From positions 43,369,270-43,433,269 of the forward strand of contig NC_086375.1 of the NCBI RefSeq assembly GCF_036588685.1: a stretch of 64,000 nucleotides of DNA, in the 5' to 3' direction. Positions within the stretch are counted from its first letter, which is position 1, and each line of letters starts with the position of its first letter. Shown piece after piece: positions 15,001 through 23,739 of the stretch. The notes under the pieces were generated by a model. The model ran no database searches and was not told the origin of the DNA. It saw only the letters and a program-made list of their open reading frames with translations. The DNA is from Mytilus trossulus. Its lineage: Eukaryota; Mollusca; Bivalvia; Mytilida; Mytilidae. The translations under genes and the position numbers were made by a program.

Positions 15001-16345
15001 AAAACTTATATATATATATATTTATCCCCGGCTTAGTATATATCTAGGATTTTGATTGGTTAACGCACGTCGTTACAAAACCCATAGCCCCTGGGTGTTG
15101 CTAACCCATATCCCCGGACGTTGCTAACCATTATACCGCGGGAACTTCACGCAAGTTTTCCTTCGTTCCATGGTTGTTCCTTGTGAAATATTGAATTCTG
15201 TAGATTATTCATGATGTTTGTAATCAAATATTTAATTCATTAACGATTTTGTCCTATTATGCCGATCATTTACACTCATTTCATTAAATGCATCACTTGA
15301 CTGACACATTTTTAAGGAATGGGACTACTGACCTAGCTATGCAAATGACCCACGTTGACGTCAAACCATCTATGACGTAACTCCAACAACATTGAGCGCC
15401 AAATTTGACTCAATTCCGGTTTCTCTGTCTCCGTATTATAAACGTCTTATATTTGACTACCTGTTACGTGTAGGGTTCTACCAAAGGTAGTACCCTACAC
15501 CCCGTAAAAAATATGTAAAATTTTCAAATTTCAGTAAAACTTTTTTAGATAATGAAAAAAACGTTGTGTTCACGTTAGACTTGGTACCTGAATTTCCATA
15601 AAACTCGCCTGATTCGGACTAAGACCGGGATAAATTCGTTATCTACGTTCATATCTGTAGATATGGGTATTTTAACACCCTTCAGTACCCTGTACACCCT
15701 TCGGCTACGCCTCATGATGTACTGGGGTACTTCAGGGTGTTAAATACCCATATCTACGGATATGAACGTAGATAACTTATAATATTCTCATCAAAAACTT
15801 GGGGTAATCTCAGGTTCTCTTACTCATGACACTTGGTAAGAAGATACGGCAGCACATATGATATGGCATTGTTGTGTTGCTCTAGTAAGTGCCACACACA
15901 AATTCAAAACATTGGATTTCCTAGTATACCCAACACATCTTTTGAATCTTGCAACTGAAACACTCTTAACTAGTTTATATATATATTTTTAAGGGGCCAG
16001 CTGAAGGACGCCTTCGGGTGCAGGAGTTTCTTGCTACATTGAAGACCCATTGGTGGCCTTCGGCTGTTGTCTCCTCTATGGTCGGGTTGTTGTGTCTTTG
16101 ACACATTCCCCATTTCCTTTCTCAATTTTATTACATGGACAGTGATACCAACAAAAGTGTAATAGTTTTTCAAGTCTACTTTACTTGTATCACAACATTT
16201 ACTTACTATTTGACGCCCTATAAACACAGTACAGAATATAGGCTACTACAGATATGTGTACTGTATTATAGAAATAGGTCTCCCATGCAGGTAATACTTT
16301 AGATTTCTTTGGTTGGACATCAGCGCTCTTTATCTTGGTTCCCAT
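2912..16345 (-). CDS. HHAT: Hedgehog acyltransferase (protein-cysteine N-palmitoyltransferase HHAT), complete ten-exon gene
   Basis: This is an MBOAT-family multipass ER membrane enzyme that transfers palmitate to the N-terminal cysteine of Hedgehog proteins. Coding exons in transcript order: 16345-16207, 12707-12643, 11019-10909, 10201-10004, 9496-9197, 8551-8226, 7193-7158, 5954-5756, 4936-4795, 3015-2912. All boundaries are AG/GT with matching phase, giving 1620 coding bases and 539 residues; human HHAT has 493. Landmarks: LRYTSF in exon 5, GPI..YDEF at its end, YFD (Asp383) in the micro-exon, YIYLPLGGS and WHG (His423) in exon 8, and FFGGSIIG in exon 9. Asp383 and His423 are 40 residues apart, as in human Asp339/His379. 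Much of the extra length sits near the N-terminus and in a hydrophilic insert in exon 5. Drosophila rasp is the orthologue; the inactive paralogue HHATL is less likely because the catalytic His is present. Confidence 0.95.
3165..3620. repeat. Interspersed family B, copy 1
   Basis: The repeat contains 'cactatcattttctatgttc' twice, a GACA/GACG-rich stretch (gggacagacagacggacgg) and an end near 'aatgcccctctaatatcgta'. Other copies lie at 7728-8195 (same strand) and at 5100-5365 and 41738-41960 (opposite strand). It has two internal sub-repeats. The copies here and at 5.1 and 7.7 kb are in HHAT introns. No coding potential. Confidence 0.75.
3850..4680 (-). repeat. Interspersed family C, copy 1, interrupted by a family I element
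   Basis: Internal units of about 190 bp contain 'gcttctgtccaa', 'aggatagt' and 'aaaactttaac'. It is the reverse complement of the larger copy at 47950-49910. A family I element (4325-4437) has inserted into it. The long minus-strand open frame at 3826-4149 is made of this repeat and is not a gene. Confidence 0.65.
4325..4437. mobile_element. Family I short inverted-repeat element
   Basis: It begins near 'caggcgcagatccagg' and ends 'ctggatctgcccctg', imperfect inverted termini around a C-run-rich core. Relatives lie at 26247-26393, 33866-34034 and 44710-44858; the last has the clearest termini (ggcggatccag / ctggatccgcc). Non-autonomous. Confidence 0.6.
4795..4936 (-). CDS. HHAT: HHAT exon 9 (residues 459-506)
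   Basis: It reads KDSMPGIYRRMQGLAVVP, a hydrophobic helix, then FFGGSIIGYMYFQKFIVK, matching the C-terminal 'LGGNEVG' region of HHAT. Gly506 is split with the last exon; donor GTAAGC. Confidence 0.92.
5100..5365 (-). repeat. Interspersed family B, copy 2
   Basis: Inverted relative to the copy at 3165. It shares 'cccacttcaggttgaagttt' and 'catctgtgtactagggacac'. It lies in the HHAT intron between exons 8 and 9. Confidence 0.7.
5756..5954 (-). CDS. HHAT: HHAT exon 8, with the invariant MBOAT histidine
   Basis: It encodes RYIYLPLGGSGANIIQ, then FIFVYIWHGIEYY. His423 in WHG is the MBOAT catalytic histidine (human His379). The exon ends RQPPVCKF with donor GTAAGT, phase 0. Confidence 0.95.
6965..7085 (-). 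repeat. Short interspersed repeat, family H
   Basis: It ends 'ccacatcttctta' and carries the 'tctcattatcaatcatacca' motif. The reverse complement of this motif (aagaagatgtggta...gccaatgagacaact) recurs at 9880-9985, 23755-23910, 33416-33560 and 53548-53640. It is a very common short repeat in this window and carries no gene. Confidence 0.65.
7158..7193 (-). CDS. HHAT: HHAT exon 7, a 36-base micro-exon carrying the catalytic Asp
   Basis: It lies between atttcag and AG|GTTAGT. It finishes Lys380 and encodes YFDRGMYSFIK, and Arg392 is split into the next exon. Asp383 aligns with human Asp339, a residue required for HHAT activity. Both neighbouring exons join it in frame, giving MWKYFDRGMYSFIKRYIYLP. 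Confidence 0.92.
7728..8195. repeat. Interspersed family B, copy 3
   Basis: Same layout as copy 1: two halves with 'cactatcattttccatgttc' and 'cactttcattttctatgttc', then a gggacagacgg tract and 'aatacccctcaactatcgta'. It fills most of the HHAT intron between exons 6 and 7. Confidence 0.75.
8226..8551 (-). CDS. HHAT: HHAT exon 6 (residues 272-380)
   Basis: The exon has 108 full codons plus two bases. It contains HFFYFNALQHNLSVIEDMD, the MBOAT core helices, and VMFGIPSVVARTCGIEPP, then ends YTYSDMWK. This is the strongest stretch of similarity to HHAT. The split Lys380 is completed by the micro-exon. Confidence 0.95.
9197..9496 (-). CDS. HHAT: HHAT exon 5 (residues 172-271)
   Basis: The exon has 100 codons. 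It opens RLLNPEDSDGKSYY, then has LRYTSFCLEHVEH, the MBOAT 'YTSF' motif. An insert of about 25 hydrophilic residues follows (rich in Thr, Asp, Gln and Lys) that human HHAT lacks. It ends FPLFFCGPIITYDEFSKQ, the conserved GPI-F signature of the family. Confidence 0.93.
10004..10201 (-). CDS. HHAT: HHAT exon 4 (residues 106-171)
   Basis: The 66 codons encode two hydrophobic helices separated by a short basic turn. The order matches the human segment that contains the phrase LCSLLLLSTL. Donor GTAAGT, phase 0. Confidence 0.9.
10674..10893. mobile_element. Family G, about 200-bp inverted-repeat element, copy 1
   Basis: It contains 'cgttggataccaattatcgt', a central 'aaccacaaaat' and the end 'gaatccacagtat'. 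The ends are roughly complementary (ggatacc / gatacccac). A second, truncated copy is at 13030-13235. Non-autonomous MITE-like element in an HHAT intron. Confidence 0.55.
10909..11019 (-). CDS. HHAT: HHAT exon 3 (residues 69-105)
   Basis: It starts DMSNYEWYFFYN, matching the conserved D-x-EW motif of HHAT proteins, and continues into a hydrophobic helix. It has 37 codons, phase 0 at both ends, and donor GTGAGT. Confidence 0.9.
11319..12090. mobile_element. Interspersed family A, copy 2
   Basis: It starts 'ctagaggctctaaagagcct', a self-complementary end, and finishes with the hairpin around 'ggcccttcgggcc'. The core has 'tagccatggcagccatcttg' and 'gtggccaagtttggtttaat'. The same termini are at 23915 and 25210 and, reversed, at 22085 and 20710. 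It lies in the HHAT intron between exons 2 and 3. Confidence 0.75.
12450..12595. repeat. Long hairpin (foldback) with arms of about 60 bases
   Basis: The left arm runs from 'actgtcttttg' through 'aaatatgtggttt' to 'aaaaactgatattca'. The right arm is its near-perfect reverse complement, ending 'caaaagacagt'. The loop is about 20 bases (cttcggcccttggcc). It resembles a foldback MITE. Confidence 0.8.
12643..12707 (-). CDS. HHAT: HHAT exon 2 (residues 47-68)
   Basis: This 65-base exon lies between ttgcag and G|GTTTGT. It completes Lys47 and reads YDGLLNVYDFDPGWSFIDRE-K, the acidic/aromatic loop that precedes the D.S.YEW motif. It is too short to stand out as an open frame and is placed by phase and by similarity to the HHAT N-terminal region. 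Confidence 0.85.
13030..13790. repeat. Family G copy 2 joined to a family A fragment (copy 3)
   Basis: Bases 13030-13235 repeat the 10674 element without its right end. From about 13240 the sequence switches to the family A core (ggccattttgtttggaaggc) and runs to 'aaaagctcacttgacctttc' at 13787, a degraded form of the family A terminal hairpin. The 5' part of this A copy is missing. Confidence 0.6.
13800..15630. other. HHAT intron 1, mostly unclassified
   Basis: No gene seen. At 14320-14430 there are four degenerate units starting 'ttggcgcaa' or 'ttggtgcaa', spaced about 25-35 bases. A short AT dinucleotide run is at about 15010. The rest is AT-rich sequence I cannot assign. Confidence 0.4.
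15638..15776. repeat. Foldback element, 139 bp
   Basis: The left arm 'gttatctacgttcatatc...tagatatgggtatttt' pairs with the right arm 'aaatacccatatctacggat...gataac', about 55 bases per arm. The loop contains 'ccttcggctacgcctcatga'. Strong cruciform potential. Confidence 0.85.
15975..16135 (-). repeat. Dispersed repeat next to HHAT exon 1
   Basis: It carries 'gaagacccattggtggcctt', then 'tcgggttgttgtgtctttga' and 'cacattccccatttcc'. Matching reverse-complement stretches are at 26431-26525 and, more weakly, 58080-58140. It is a dispersed repeat, and the minus-strand open frame through it is not a gene. Confidence 0.6.
16207..16345 (-). CDS. HHAT: HHAT exon 1 (start codon, residues 1-46)
   Basis: The ATG is at 16345-16343, followed by MGTKIKSADVQPKKSK, a basic start typical of a cytosolic tail. 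A first hydrophobic segment (VHISVVAYILYCVY) follows. The donor is A|GTAAGT, phase 1. An acceptor (tttttag) sits 18 bases upstream of the ATG, so there is probably a separate untranslated first exon that I cannot place. Confidence 0.85.
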
Positions 16346-16589
16346 TTTCAAGCATTTCAAAACCTAAAAATATGAAACATACATTAATTACATGAATGTG
16401 ATAATATATCAATAATTTTGCATTCATAATATGTGACCAATTTACTTTACAACACTAGTCCCCTGTAACATGTATAAGACAACATATCCAAAAATAGTGT
16501 TTAATTTTTCTGAAAGTTGTGTTTCACATGAAGCAGTGCTGGAGGTCTTATAATAGTTTTTTTTCCTAAGTGGTTAATTACGTATTTAC

Positions 16590-18006
16590 TATGACATGTT
16601 CCATTAGTTTGCATTGATACAAGTGAAAGAGATTGGTCTGTGATTAACTCCGTTGTATTTTCCCCCTTTTTTGTATGCTGGTGCGACATTTGCATGTTTC
16701 CAGTCAGGTGGTATACAGCCAGTTGTGAGTGATTTCTTGAAAATAATAGTGAGGATTGGTGCCATTATTTTTCGAAGTTGTTTGAATATTCTGACACTGA
16801 TATTGTGTAGGCTAGTGGATTTGTGTGGATTGATGTTTTGTATAAGTTTTTGTATGCCAGGTGTGAGCTGGGAAGGACCTTTATCAGAACTCCCAGGTCG
16901 AGTGTTTTTAAGCTTGGGATTTCCGGATTGATCCTTTCAGGATCCGGGAATTCTTTTTTTCAAATTTCGGGATGGCAGGATTTAAATTTCTTTAAATTCG
17001 TGACCTTGGGCGTTCATGCTTTTAAGTTTGGGATTATGGGATCAGGACCCCTCCTGCCCCCCTCAGGTGTGGTAACTGTGAGTGATGGTATGATGATGAT
17101 GACTGGATGGGGACTTGGCCCTGTTTTGGTGGTAAGACTGATTGGAATTGCTCATTTAAAATGTTGGCTTTTTGTTTTGTATCAGTTATTAATTGGCCCT
17201 CTTTTTTTAGGGGAGTAACTCCACTATTGTCAATCTGATTGATTTAATATAAGAAAAGAGTTTTTTTGGTTTTGATTGGTTGCTTTAACCTTGGTCAGGG
17301 TCATTTGATGGAAGGTTATGGATAATTTTTTCTATTTATGTATAATTGGCACATCTCTGTTCTTGTTGGACTTGTTGTTTAAGTTTTTTATATCTTATTA
17401 TATGCTTTTTGTTCTTTTTCATTTAACAAATGTTTAAGAGTACAATTCATTCTTTTTATTTATCATTTTTCTGAGTTTGTTGTGCACCCAGGGAAGTCTA
17501 TGTTTATACATATGTTAACATTTTATGTGAGATACTTGAGTATCTATTGATATTGTGATGTTGTTTTAAAAAAATCACACATTTCATTAATACAATGTAG
17601 TACTGTTTTTGTTATTATTCATAACAGTAAGCTCTTCTAGTGTTTTTTGAAGGTCTGCTCCTATATTTTCCCAGTTTGCTTTGTCGTATTTTAGTATTTT
17701 TCCAGGATGTTGTCTAACTTTTTGAAGCCAAGTGCCTGTTTCTATGTAGAAGATGTCATGGTTGCTTAGTCCTAGTGGTGACAGTGTGTTAACTTTATTG
17801 ACAATTGTTGGATTGTTAATAGATGGGTTTTTTTTCACACCTTTTGCAGGTGTTATACCACAAAATCCTGGTACATCACATCCGGTGGTATACGAAATAG
17901 GTTGAAAAAAATATTTCCTTGAATTTGACAGTTGTAGGTAATTAATCCCACATTTTATTGCAGTAAAACATTTCTGTGTCATAAACATATGTCTTGGGTA
18001 TTTCAA
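16590..18006 (-). pseudogene. Non-LTR retrotransposon (LINE) fragment: endonuclease tail and start of reverse transcriptase, interrupted
   Basis: Read on the minus strand, 18006-17587 gives a degenerate endonuclease end (LGLSNHDIFYIETGTW, then ILKYDKANWENIGADL). Further on, about 16830-16600 gives a reverse transcriptase start (IIFKKSLTTGCIPPDW, KHANVAPAYKKGG, then HRPIS). The frames are shifted and the middle carries a 198-bp inserted element (16866-17063). It is a dead LINE copy; the rest of the reverse transcriptase is missing. Confidence 0.8.
16866..17063. mobile_element. 198-bp hAT-type MITE inserted in the LINE, with 8-bp target duplication
   Basis: It is flanked by the direct repeat CAGGTGTG at 16858-16865 and 17064-17071; the LINE sequence is continuous across it. 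The termini are imperfect inverted repeats (agctgggaaggacc / gaccccctcctgcccccct type). It is homologous, in the opposite orientation, to the element at 18566-18765. An 8-bp duplication is the hAT hallmark; the family name is inference. Confidence 0.8.
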
Positions 18007-18565
18007 AGCACCATTATTTTTTTATTTTGGCTTTCTTTTGAATATTTTGTAAAATTGAGGTTACATGGTTACTAAAGCTTGTACACAGGTTAAATAAGGG
18101 ATGAAATTTGATTGGTTAACTTCCAGTGATGGTTATTTTCTTATATTCAATGAAATATTATGTGAGATATTTTCTATAATAGTGGACAGAATAAAACTTT
18201 ACTCATGGACATGTCAATTATTTATTTATTTGAAAGAAAGATAAATTCTGCACATTTTTTTTTAAAGTGCAAATTCAACAAAGACTAATTGGGAAAAATC
18301 AATAGTGGTATTACACCTGCAGGAAGGGAAAAAAATGCCCATCAAAATCCAAAAACGAGTTTACCTTTCTGAAACGCAAAATGCATTTAACTTTTATTTA
18401 TCTAGTGGATGCCAGGCATTTCAAAAACTTTCAAAACTGCACAGGTACATGTAAGTCTGTACTCAGAGTAGTTTATGAGGTGAATATACGCCATATTTGT
18501 TCATTTGGTATGATGAACCTTCAAGTCATATGGAACCTCAAAATAAAAAAAATTATGCATATATG

Positions 18566-18765
18566 GGGGGAGGGGGGTGGGGAGTGGTCCTGATCCCGAA
18601 ATCCCGGACTTAAAAACACTAAATCCCGAAATCCTGGATAAAAATACGAAATCCCAGGTCCCGAAATTCGAAAAAAGAATTCCCTGATCCCAAAATGGTC
18701 AATCCCGAAATCCAGAGCTTAAAAACACCTGATCCCGGAGTCCCGATAAAGGTCCTATCACCCCT
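18566..18765. mobile_element. 200-bp hAT-type MITE, second copy, with perfect 8-bp target duplication
   Basis: It is flanked by CATATATG at 18558-18565 and 18766-18773. The core has repeated 'atcccgaaatcc' words and 'cttaaaaacac' near both ends. It matches the reverse complement of 16866-17063 along most of its length. G-run start, C-run end. Confidence 0.85.
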
Positions 18766-18773
18766 CATATATG

Positions 18774-20705
18774 GCTTTTTTTTCACAAAAAAGATAGTTT
18801 TCATTATTAGACTTATGTACATATACTTTTTTCTGAAGAACATTCTTTAATTTGTCCACAATTAGAAGAAGTTAACTTTTTTTTAATTGCTTGCTTCCAG
18901 GGAGCAATTAGGCAACCTATTTCTGTATGCAAAGTGACCTTAGTGTGACCCTCCTCGTAAAAATCTGTTGATTGCAATACCCATGATATGTCACTAAAGT
19001 AAACTATTATAATTATGATTGTACATGTTATACACGTGCTAAATATCCATGCTTATTTGTTGATTGTTTACTGTAAGGTGACAATCGGTAAACTACGGCT
19101 TCAAAACTCAACAATTAATGAGCAGCCATTTTATCCTCAACAATTAATGAGCAGCCATATTATCATCTCATAACAGGAAAAGAGAGTAAAAAGTTGACAA
19201 TTATATGACATGTTTGTATAAAAATGATAAATTTGTACACAAAAGACTAAGTTTATGATATATACAAATGTACATCCATTGGTTCTAGAATTGGATAAAC
19301 TTTTTGTTTCACCACTCACTCATTTCATTATGACTTTAAGGATTTTCCCTTGTCATGTTTTGGAACTTGTCAGATTTCCAAAATCCTCTGGTTTAATCAT
19401 TTGAATGCCTTAAAAAAAGAATTGCCCATTGACCCCCATTTTTCTTTTTATAAATTTTTTACGTGGGTACTAGGAACAGTATATCTAATATATATATTCC
19501 TGATGGGTATAATGATAAGCCATCTGTACAAGTCTTAGAAAATTTTATTTATTTTTTAATAGTTTTTGAGAACTGAAACTTGTCCATGATAAAGCTATGA
19601 AAAATCTAGAGAGAACATTTTTCCACCAACATTTAAATACCTGATTAAATGGCTGATATCTCGAAAACAAGCACATTGACCTGAATATTTTGATTCCTTT
19701 TTCAAATTGAATACACCACTTTCGAGTTCATACGTCACTGACAAAAACTCGTCAATTATGCATAATATGTCATTTACCAGATAGAGAGGGTCGCCTGTAT
19801 CCCTGCACTATTTACGTTCATCAAGCTTCTAAGGCAGCAACCATTTGATTTTCTTGGGGGGGGGGGGGGGGGCTATGGGTTGTTTTTTTTGGACAATTTT
19901 TTTTAGTTATTAAACACAAAACCAATTAAAATTGGGTGCAAACATGTAGGGTGCGAACAGAGTTTGGGTGCGAACATGTAGGATGTGAAAGTGAAAGGGG
20001 CAAAAATGAGTGAGTGCAAATGTGAATGGGCACGAACTGACCCAGATTCACTCTGAAGTCCAATGGCTTGCAAAACGGCTGTTGGACATAAGAGTAATCT
20101 CGGACTAGTATTACCAAGTAAGTTGCTCTATTGACAACCAATTTGGATGACTAAGTTTTCTTCTTTATTTCATCATTATAATCTAATTTACCCAAACTCA
20201 GCAAAGGATAGAATATCATAGAAATTATGACACATAAATTATTACAGCTGCTTTGGATTTTGAGTAAATGTGGTTCTTCTTTTTTTTTATTCAACTGGCA
20301 ACATGCATGAATGCTTACATATTCTATACAAACCTATGTTGAATATCAGAGAGCTGTCAAGTAACAGGCATTAGATTTAAGGGTGTACAGTCTACAGATA
20401 AATTATCGAGTTGTTTCTTTTCTCTTTTCATCCAGAAGTGACAACAAAGAAAGGGGAATGAAACTAATGTTATGTAAACAAGTATCAGCGTTTTTAAAAA
20501 GCTGACCATTTTTGAGGTGTGCCTTGATTGGCAGAAACTCGTTTACAGATTTACAGATTTACAGACCATAGACCTTCGCTATTTTGGAATCTGCAGCAGC
20601 ACCATTTGAACTATTTTAAATATGACATACAACACATCACTTTTCTTTGTGGCGACATATCGTTGGACCCCTTTTCTCCATGGTTGGGCCCCCAGAATTC
20701 ACCCT
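18774..20705. other. Intergenic stretch with short repeats only
   Basis: No gene seen. A direct repeat 'caacaattaatgagcagcca' occurs at 19109 and again about 30 bases later. Bases 19709-19870 match one end of the TA-flanked element at 44229 (ccactttcgagttcat, ctcgtcaattat). A G run of about 18 is at 19855. Bases 19930-20060 hold 'gggtgcaaacatgtagg'-type words, which recur inverted at 36120-36200. Confidence 0.45.
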
Positions 20706-20709
20706 TTTT

Positions 20710-22085
20710 AGCTCAACTTACCTAAAAGGAAATGTGAGCTTTTCTCATCACTTGGCGTCCGTCGTCGTCGTCGTCTGTCGTTAACAATTTTTCAAACATC
20801 TTCTCCTCTGAAACTACTGAATGGATTTGGATGAAACTTAGCATGATTGTTCCTTAGATTATCCTGCACAAAGTTTGTGCTTCGATTTTTGATCCGTCAA
20901 AAACATGGCCGCCGTTACTTAAAATAGAACATAGGGGTCAAATGCAGTTTTTGGCTTATAACTCAAAAACGAAAGCATTTAGAGCAAATCTGACATGGAG
21001 TGAAATTTTCATTAGGTCAAGATCTATCAGCCCTGAAATTTTCAGATGAATCAAACAACCCATTGTTTGGTTGCTGCCACTTAATTGGTAATTTTAAGGA
21101 AATTTTGCAGTTTTTTGTCATTATCTTGAATATTATTATAGATAAAGATAAACTATAAACAGCAAAAACGATCAGCAAAGTAAGATCTACAAATAAGTTA
21201 ATATGACCAAAATTGGGTGTATAAAATAAAGGTTGTGTTTTATTTTCTATTTCGTCAAAAAACATGGCCATCATGGCTAAAAATATAACACAGGGTAAAA
21301 TGCAGTGTTTGGCTTATATCTCAAAAACTCCAGCATTTAGAGCAAATAAGACAAGAAGTTAAATCTGTATATAATATAATTAATTGTTTCCCTATGTTTT
21401 AAGGTGTAAATAGTTGCTCAAACAATACCCTTTGGGTAGTGCTCCACATTTAATGGAGGAATATACAAGAAACTGAACTGAACTGTTAAAGTATTTATTA
21501 GGTCAAGGTCTAACTGGGTAACTGGTTTTTCAGGTAAAATGCCCCTGAATTGATGATTTTAATTTTTTTTTGCAGTTTTAGGTTATTATCTTGAATATTA
21601 TTGTAGATACAGATAAACTGTTAATGGCAAAAATGTTAAGCAAAGTAAGATCTAAAAACAAGTCAAATTGACCAAAATTGTCAATTGACCCCTTAAGGAG
21701 TTATTGCCCTTTAAAGACTTTTTTTTACAATTTGTTCATCATGTTGACCAAGGATTTGTATAGTTAGATCTAACTATACAAATCCTTGTGTTGACTTACT
21801 TTAAAAAATCTTCTCCTTTGAAACTGCTGTATCAATTTCAGCCAAACTTAGGCTAAATGAGTTTCAGAGTATCTTGTATAAATTTTATATTTTATTTCCT
21901 TGTATGTCAGGAAACATAGCTCCTATGGCTTAAAATAGAACATAGGAGAAAACGATTTTTTTTGCTTTTGAAGATAATAGGACGATTCAAAGAACATTTA
22001 AATAAATTGAAAAGCCAAAATAATCATTGATGAGAGATTTAACCAAAAAAATTAAGGTGAGCGATTCAGGCTCTTGAGCCTCTTG
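20710..22085 (-). mobile_element. Interspersed family A, copy 4 (inverted, internally duplicated)
   Basis: The left end is the degraded 'agctcaacttacctaaaagg' hairpin and the right end 'aggctcttgagcctcttg'. Internal units repeat twice (aaacatggcc ... ttttggcttataactcaaaaa). A short unrelated insert lies at about 21385-21490, and a perfect 40-base palindrome at 21749-21788. Confidence 0.7.
21749..21788. repeat. Perfect 40-base palindrome
   Basis: It is self-complementary over its whole length, centred on AGATCT at 21766-21771, with no spacer (arm: caaggatttgtatagttaga). It lies inside a family A copy. The other copies lack the duplication, so it arose locally. Confidence 0.9.
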
Positions 22086-22689
22086 TTATATCTTACCGTA
22101 GTATGAATGACTCAGGGATCCGCCATCCCTGTATAGTGTATATGACGTATGACGAACCAGGAAAATATATATTAATGTTAGATATACTGCTCCCAGGACG
22201 AACTCAGTAATCAGTAAGACATACTTGAAACCACATATAACAACACGTTTTGTTTAAAGTCGTCATGTCCATTAAAACAATCGATAAGTTTTGTCTTGTC
22301 TCTTCTTCTTCTTCTTCTTTCCCCAAATAATGCCCACCTTCAACATGATGATATTCTGGCTAGTTGCCGCAAGATTAAAAACAGAAAAAAACCAAGTTAA
22401 ACAAGTTGTTCTGTTAATTTTGTTTGAGCTTTAGCTCCGTCTTGAGACTTAAATTATGTATAATTATATATCATATACATATATAAATATATTAAATAAA
22501 TAAATGATTTGGAAAATACATTAAAGATATAAAAAGTCATGAGATTTCCGAATGCATTTATGTTCTATTTACTCTGGTTTAAAAGCTAGTTTCCATCCGG
22601 GTCTTTTGTTGCTGAATCTTAGTTCTTCAGTTCGAAACCTTAGAAACTGGTTCAACATCCGCGTAGTGGTAATAAACATATGTGGGTTC

Positions 22690-23625
22690 TTAAAAACTCT
22701 TAAGAACTTCTGGATAATTTAAAAGCTCCGTCTTTTTCTGAAATTAGTTCTATCAAAACTTTAGATTTTTCAACCGTGTATACTAATGTGAAATTAAAAA
22801 AAAAACGTCTAAAAGAAATAATCCTGGATTCCACAATGCTTTTCATCATATAAATGGTAGCATACGCTATAAATTTATTACTTTGGGATACCATAAGGCA
22901 TATTTTGTTAATAGTGAACAAAAGGGTAAAACATGCTACACAGAGGAACAAGCTTAAGTGATCAGTATGATGGAGTTTCTTATTGACAACATATTTGTTT
23001 AATTTGGAGATAGACTTTTTCAACAAATTGTTGGCATTCCAATGGGAACGAACTGTGCGCCTCTCCTTGCCGACCTCTTCTTATTTTCATATGAATCGGA
23101 CTTCCTACAGACACTTGTCAAAAACAAGAAGATCAAAGAAGCCAGGTTATTTAATTTCACTTTCAGATATATTGATGATGTTCTTTCAATTAACAATCCG
23201 AACTTTTCTGATTGGGTTCCATTTATATATCCACCAGAACTACAAATTAACAGACACGGCCTCCTCTGTCTCATTTTTAGACATATACCTCGAATTTAAC
23301 ATACATAGTAATCTCAGTACCAGAATCTATGACAAACGAGACGATTTTAATTTTGAAATTATCAATTTCCCCCACCTTTGTATATCAATATACCAGCTTC
23401 ACCTGCATATGAAATATACATTTCCCAACTTATTCGGTATTCAAGAGCTTGCAGATCCTACTCAGACTTTGTAAAACGTCACAAGATTCTGAGCAGAAAG
23501 TTGATGAACTTTGACGTGACTCTGTACTTATGTAGCTTTTCATATACTTTCCACACAATTATTTTATTTATCATTATTACTTTTACTGTCAAGTCTGTTT
23601 TTGTGATATACATTTGACGTGACGT
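22690..23625 (+). pseudogene. Decayed reverse transcriptase with YIDD box
   Basis: Across several frameshifts the plus strand reads LDFSTVYTN (motif A), GIPMGTNCAPLLADLFL (motif B), FNFTFRYIDDVLSINNP (motif C), then YDKRDDFNF and AYEIYISQLIRYSRACRSY. YIDD marks the catalytic box. At least two stops and three frame changes make it non-functional. The family is a retroelement reverse transcriptase, either Penelope-like or non-LTR; I cannot decide from this piece. A short T-rich 3' tail ends near 23625. Confidence 0.8.
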
Positions 23626-23739
23626 TGTTCTCATTTATCTTGTCATACTCTGTATAACAAAATTATTTTATTTTATTTATTAATATTATAGTGATTAAGA
23701 TGATAACCCAATGTTGACTGTTGTACCCCTATTTTTGAC

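Noticed and set aside
22700..23026. 108-codon minus-strand open frame
   Set aside because: Antisense to the decayed reverse transcriptase, which is readable on the plus strand.
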